A DNA stretch of 14,809 nucleotides, from positions 19,509-34,317 of the forward strand of contig DIUN01000020.1 in NCBI GenBank assembly GCA_002423025.1, written 5' to 3'. Positions 13,043-14,809 of this stretch are shown here, in pieces (within the stretch, counting starts at the first letter, position 1; every line of letters begins with the position of its first letter). The notes under the pieces were generated by a model. The model was not told the origin of the DNA, made no database searches, and saw nothing but the letters and a program-made list of their open reading frames with translations. The DNA is from Sphingomonadales bacterium UBA6157 (lineage in GTDB: Bacteria > Pseudomonadota > Alphaproteobacteria > Sphingomonadales > Sphingomonadaceae). The position numbers and the translations under genes were made by a program.

Positions 13043-13486
13043 ATGAGCAAGACCCTCGTCCTCGTCCTCAACGGCCCCAATCTCAACCTGCTCGGCAGCC
13101 GCGAGCCCGAGATCTATGGCCATGACACGCTGGATGATATCGCCGCCGCGCTGGAGGACCAGGCCCAGGCGCTGGGCCTCGAGATCGACCTGCGCCAATC
13201 GAACCACGAGGGCCACCTCATCGATTGGCTGCACGAGGCCGGCGCCCGAGGCGCACTCGCTGTCATCCTAAATGCCGGTGCGCTCACCCACACCAGCATC
13301 GCGCTCCATGATGCCATCAAGGGCATCCCGGTGCCGGTGATCGAGGTGCATCTTTCCAATCCCCATGCCCGCGAGGCCTTCCGGCACAAAAGCTGGATTG
13401 CCCCTGTGGCACGCGGCACCATCGCCGGCTTCGGGCCGGCCTCCTACAAGCTGGCGCTGGACGCCGCAGCAAGCTTGCGGCAATAG
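13043..13486 (+). CDS. aroQ: 3-dehydroquinate dehydratase, type II
   Basis: A 147-residue type II dehydroquinase, which dehydrates 3-dehydroquinate to 3-dehydroshikimate in the shikimate pathway as a dodecamer. Motifs are complete: LNGPNLNLLGSREPEIYG with catalytic Arg20 and Tyr25, RQSNHEG (51-57), ILNAGALTHTSIALHDA (75-91), and EVHLSNPHAREAFRHKS with His103. The ATG at 13043 is chosen because the upstream in-frame ATG at 13007 adds a non-family extension that overlaps the -10 box. It is first gene of an aroQ-accB-accC group, an arrangement common in Proteobacteria; 34 nt separate it from accB. Confidence 0.95.
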   Translation: MSKTLVLVLNGPNLNLLGSREPEIYGHDTLDDIAAALEDQAQALGLEIDLRQSNHEGHLIDWLHEAGARGALAVILNAGALTHTSIALHDAIKGIPVPVIEVHLSNPHAREAFRHKSWIAPVARGTIAGFGPASYKLALDAAASLRQ

Positions 13487-13520
13487 CGTCGATCTTTCGC
13501 GGTCAATTCAAGGGGCAGAC

Positions 13521-13991
13521 ATGGCAGAAGGCAGTGGCATGCAAGTCGATACCGCGCTGGTGCGCGAACTCGCGGAGCTTCTCGATTCGAGCCAGTTGAC
13601 CGAGATCGAGGTCAAGGATGGCGATCGCGTCATCCGCGTCGCCCGCAAGGCTGCAGCCGTCGCCGGCTATGCCGCCCCGGCGCCCGCCGCTGCGGCTCCG
13701 CTGGCCGCAGCACCTGCCGCCCTCGCCGCGCCTGCGGGGGATGACTGGAAGTCCCACCCCGGCCTCGTCAAGTCGCCCATCGTCGGCACCGCCTATCTCA
13801 CGCCCGAGCCCGGCGCCCCGCCTTATGTGGCGGAGGGCGCCATGGTCGCCGCCGGCGCCACGCTGCTCATCATCGAGGCGATGAAGGTGATGAACCCCAT
13901 CACCGCCCCCAAGGCCGGCAAGGTCATCAAGGTGCTCATCCGCAGCGAACAGCCCGTTGAGTATGACGAACCCCTCGTCGTGATCGAATAA
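13521..13991 (+). CDS. accB: Biotin carboxyl carrier protein of acetyl-CoA carboxylase
   Basis: A 156-residue BCCP that carries biotin between biotin carboxylase and carboxyltransferase in the first step of fatty-acid synthesis. An N-terminal helical domain (about 9-42, VRELAELL, EIEVKDGDRVIRVAR) is followed by an Ala/Pro-rich flexible linker (about 43-72) and the biotinyl domain (about 80-156), with the biotin attachment Lys122 in IIEAMKVMNPI and the BCCP-specific thumb segment TPEPGAPPYV. The ATG at 13521 is preceded by AAGGGG at a 5-nt spacing; the frame is open further upstream, but inside aroQ. accC follows after 9 nt. Confidence 0.96.
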   Translation: MAEGSGMQVDTALVRELAELLDSSQLTEIEVKDGDRVIRVARKAAAVAGYAAPAPAAAAPLAAAPAALAAPAGDDWKSHPGLVKSPIVGTAYLTPEPGAPPYVAEGAMVAAGATLLIIEAMKVMNPITAPKAGKVIKVLIRSEQPVEYDEPLVVIE

Positions 13992-14000
13992 GGGGTGGCC

Positions 14001-14809
<809 letters not shown>

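Overview
The window comes from a GC-rich chromosome, probably an alphaproteobacterium and most likely close to the Sphingomonadales. This is an inference from gene content and composition: a ThiS-ThiG fusion, a STAS-fused MlaE, an aroQ-accB-accC operon, and a DUF559 gene between GC-rich palindromic repeats. No rRNA, tRNA, CRISPR array or recognisable transposase was seen.

Layout. 1-2049 is the 3' three quarters of aconitase (acnA). It converges on a HAD-IB phosphatase (2092-2793, minus), with a strong hairpin between the two stops. Divergent from the phosphatase is a tight four-gene plus-strand operon (2890-6432): STAS-MlaE permease, MlaF ATPase, a long MlaD-type MCE protein and a PqiC/ABC_trans_aux-type lipoprotein, every junction being a 1-nt TGATG overlap. 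Together they encode an inner-membrane lipid ABC transporter with a possible reach to the outer membrane. A small four-helix membrane protein (6429-6818, minus) converges on the lipoprotein gene.

6819-9191 is an accessory-looking stretch, visibly richer in A+T in its two genes. It holds a UPF0489 / peptide-arginase-family protein with an intact arginase-type metal motif set (7327-8064, minus), an unrecognised 136-residue charged protein (8257-8667, minus), and two stretches of about 500 bp with no convincing gene. A possible small ORF (7142-7330, minus) overlaps the arginase stop codon.

From 9192 the core-like GC-rich sequence resumes. It carries an HSL-family alpha/beta hydrolase coupled to a secreted protein of unknown function, rppH (Nudix RNA 5' pyrophosphohydrolase), a DUF559 endonuclease-like gene lying exactly between two inverted copies of a 57-bp two-hairpin repeat, a fused thiS-thiG (thiazole synthesis, minus), then aroQ, accB and the first 269 codons of accC (shikimate pathway and fatty-acid initiation).

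Most worth a second look: the DUF559 gene framed by inverted palindromic repeats, which looks like a compact mobile or repeat-associated cassette, and the orphan peptide-arginase-like protein, whose TATAAT box sits so close to the ATG that its mRNA is probably leaderless.
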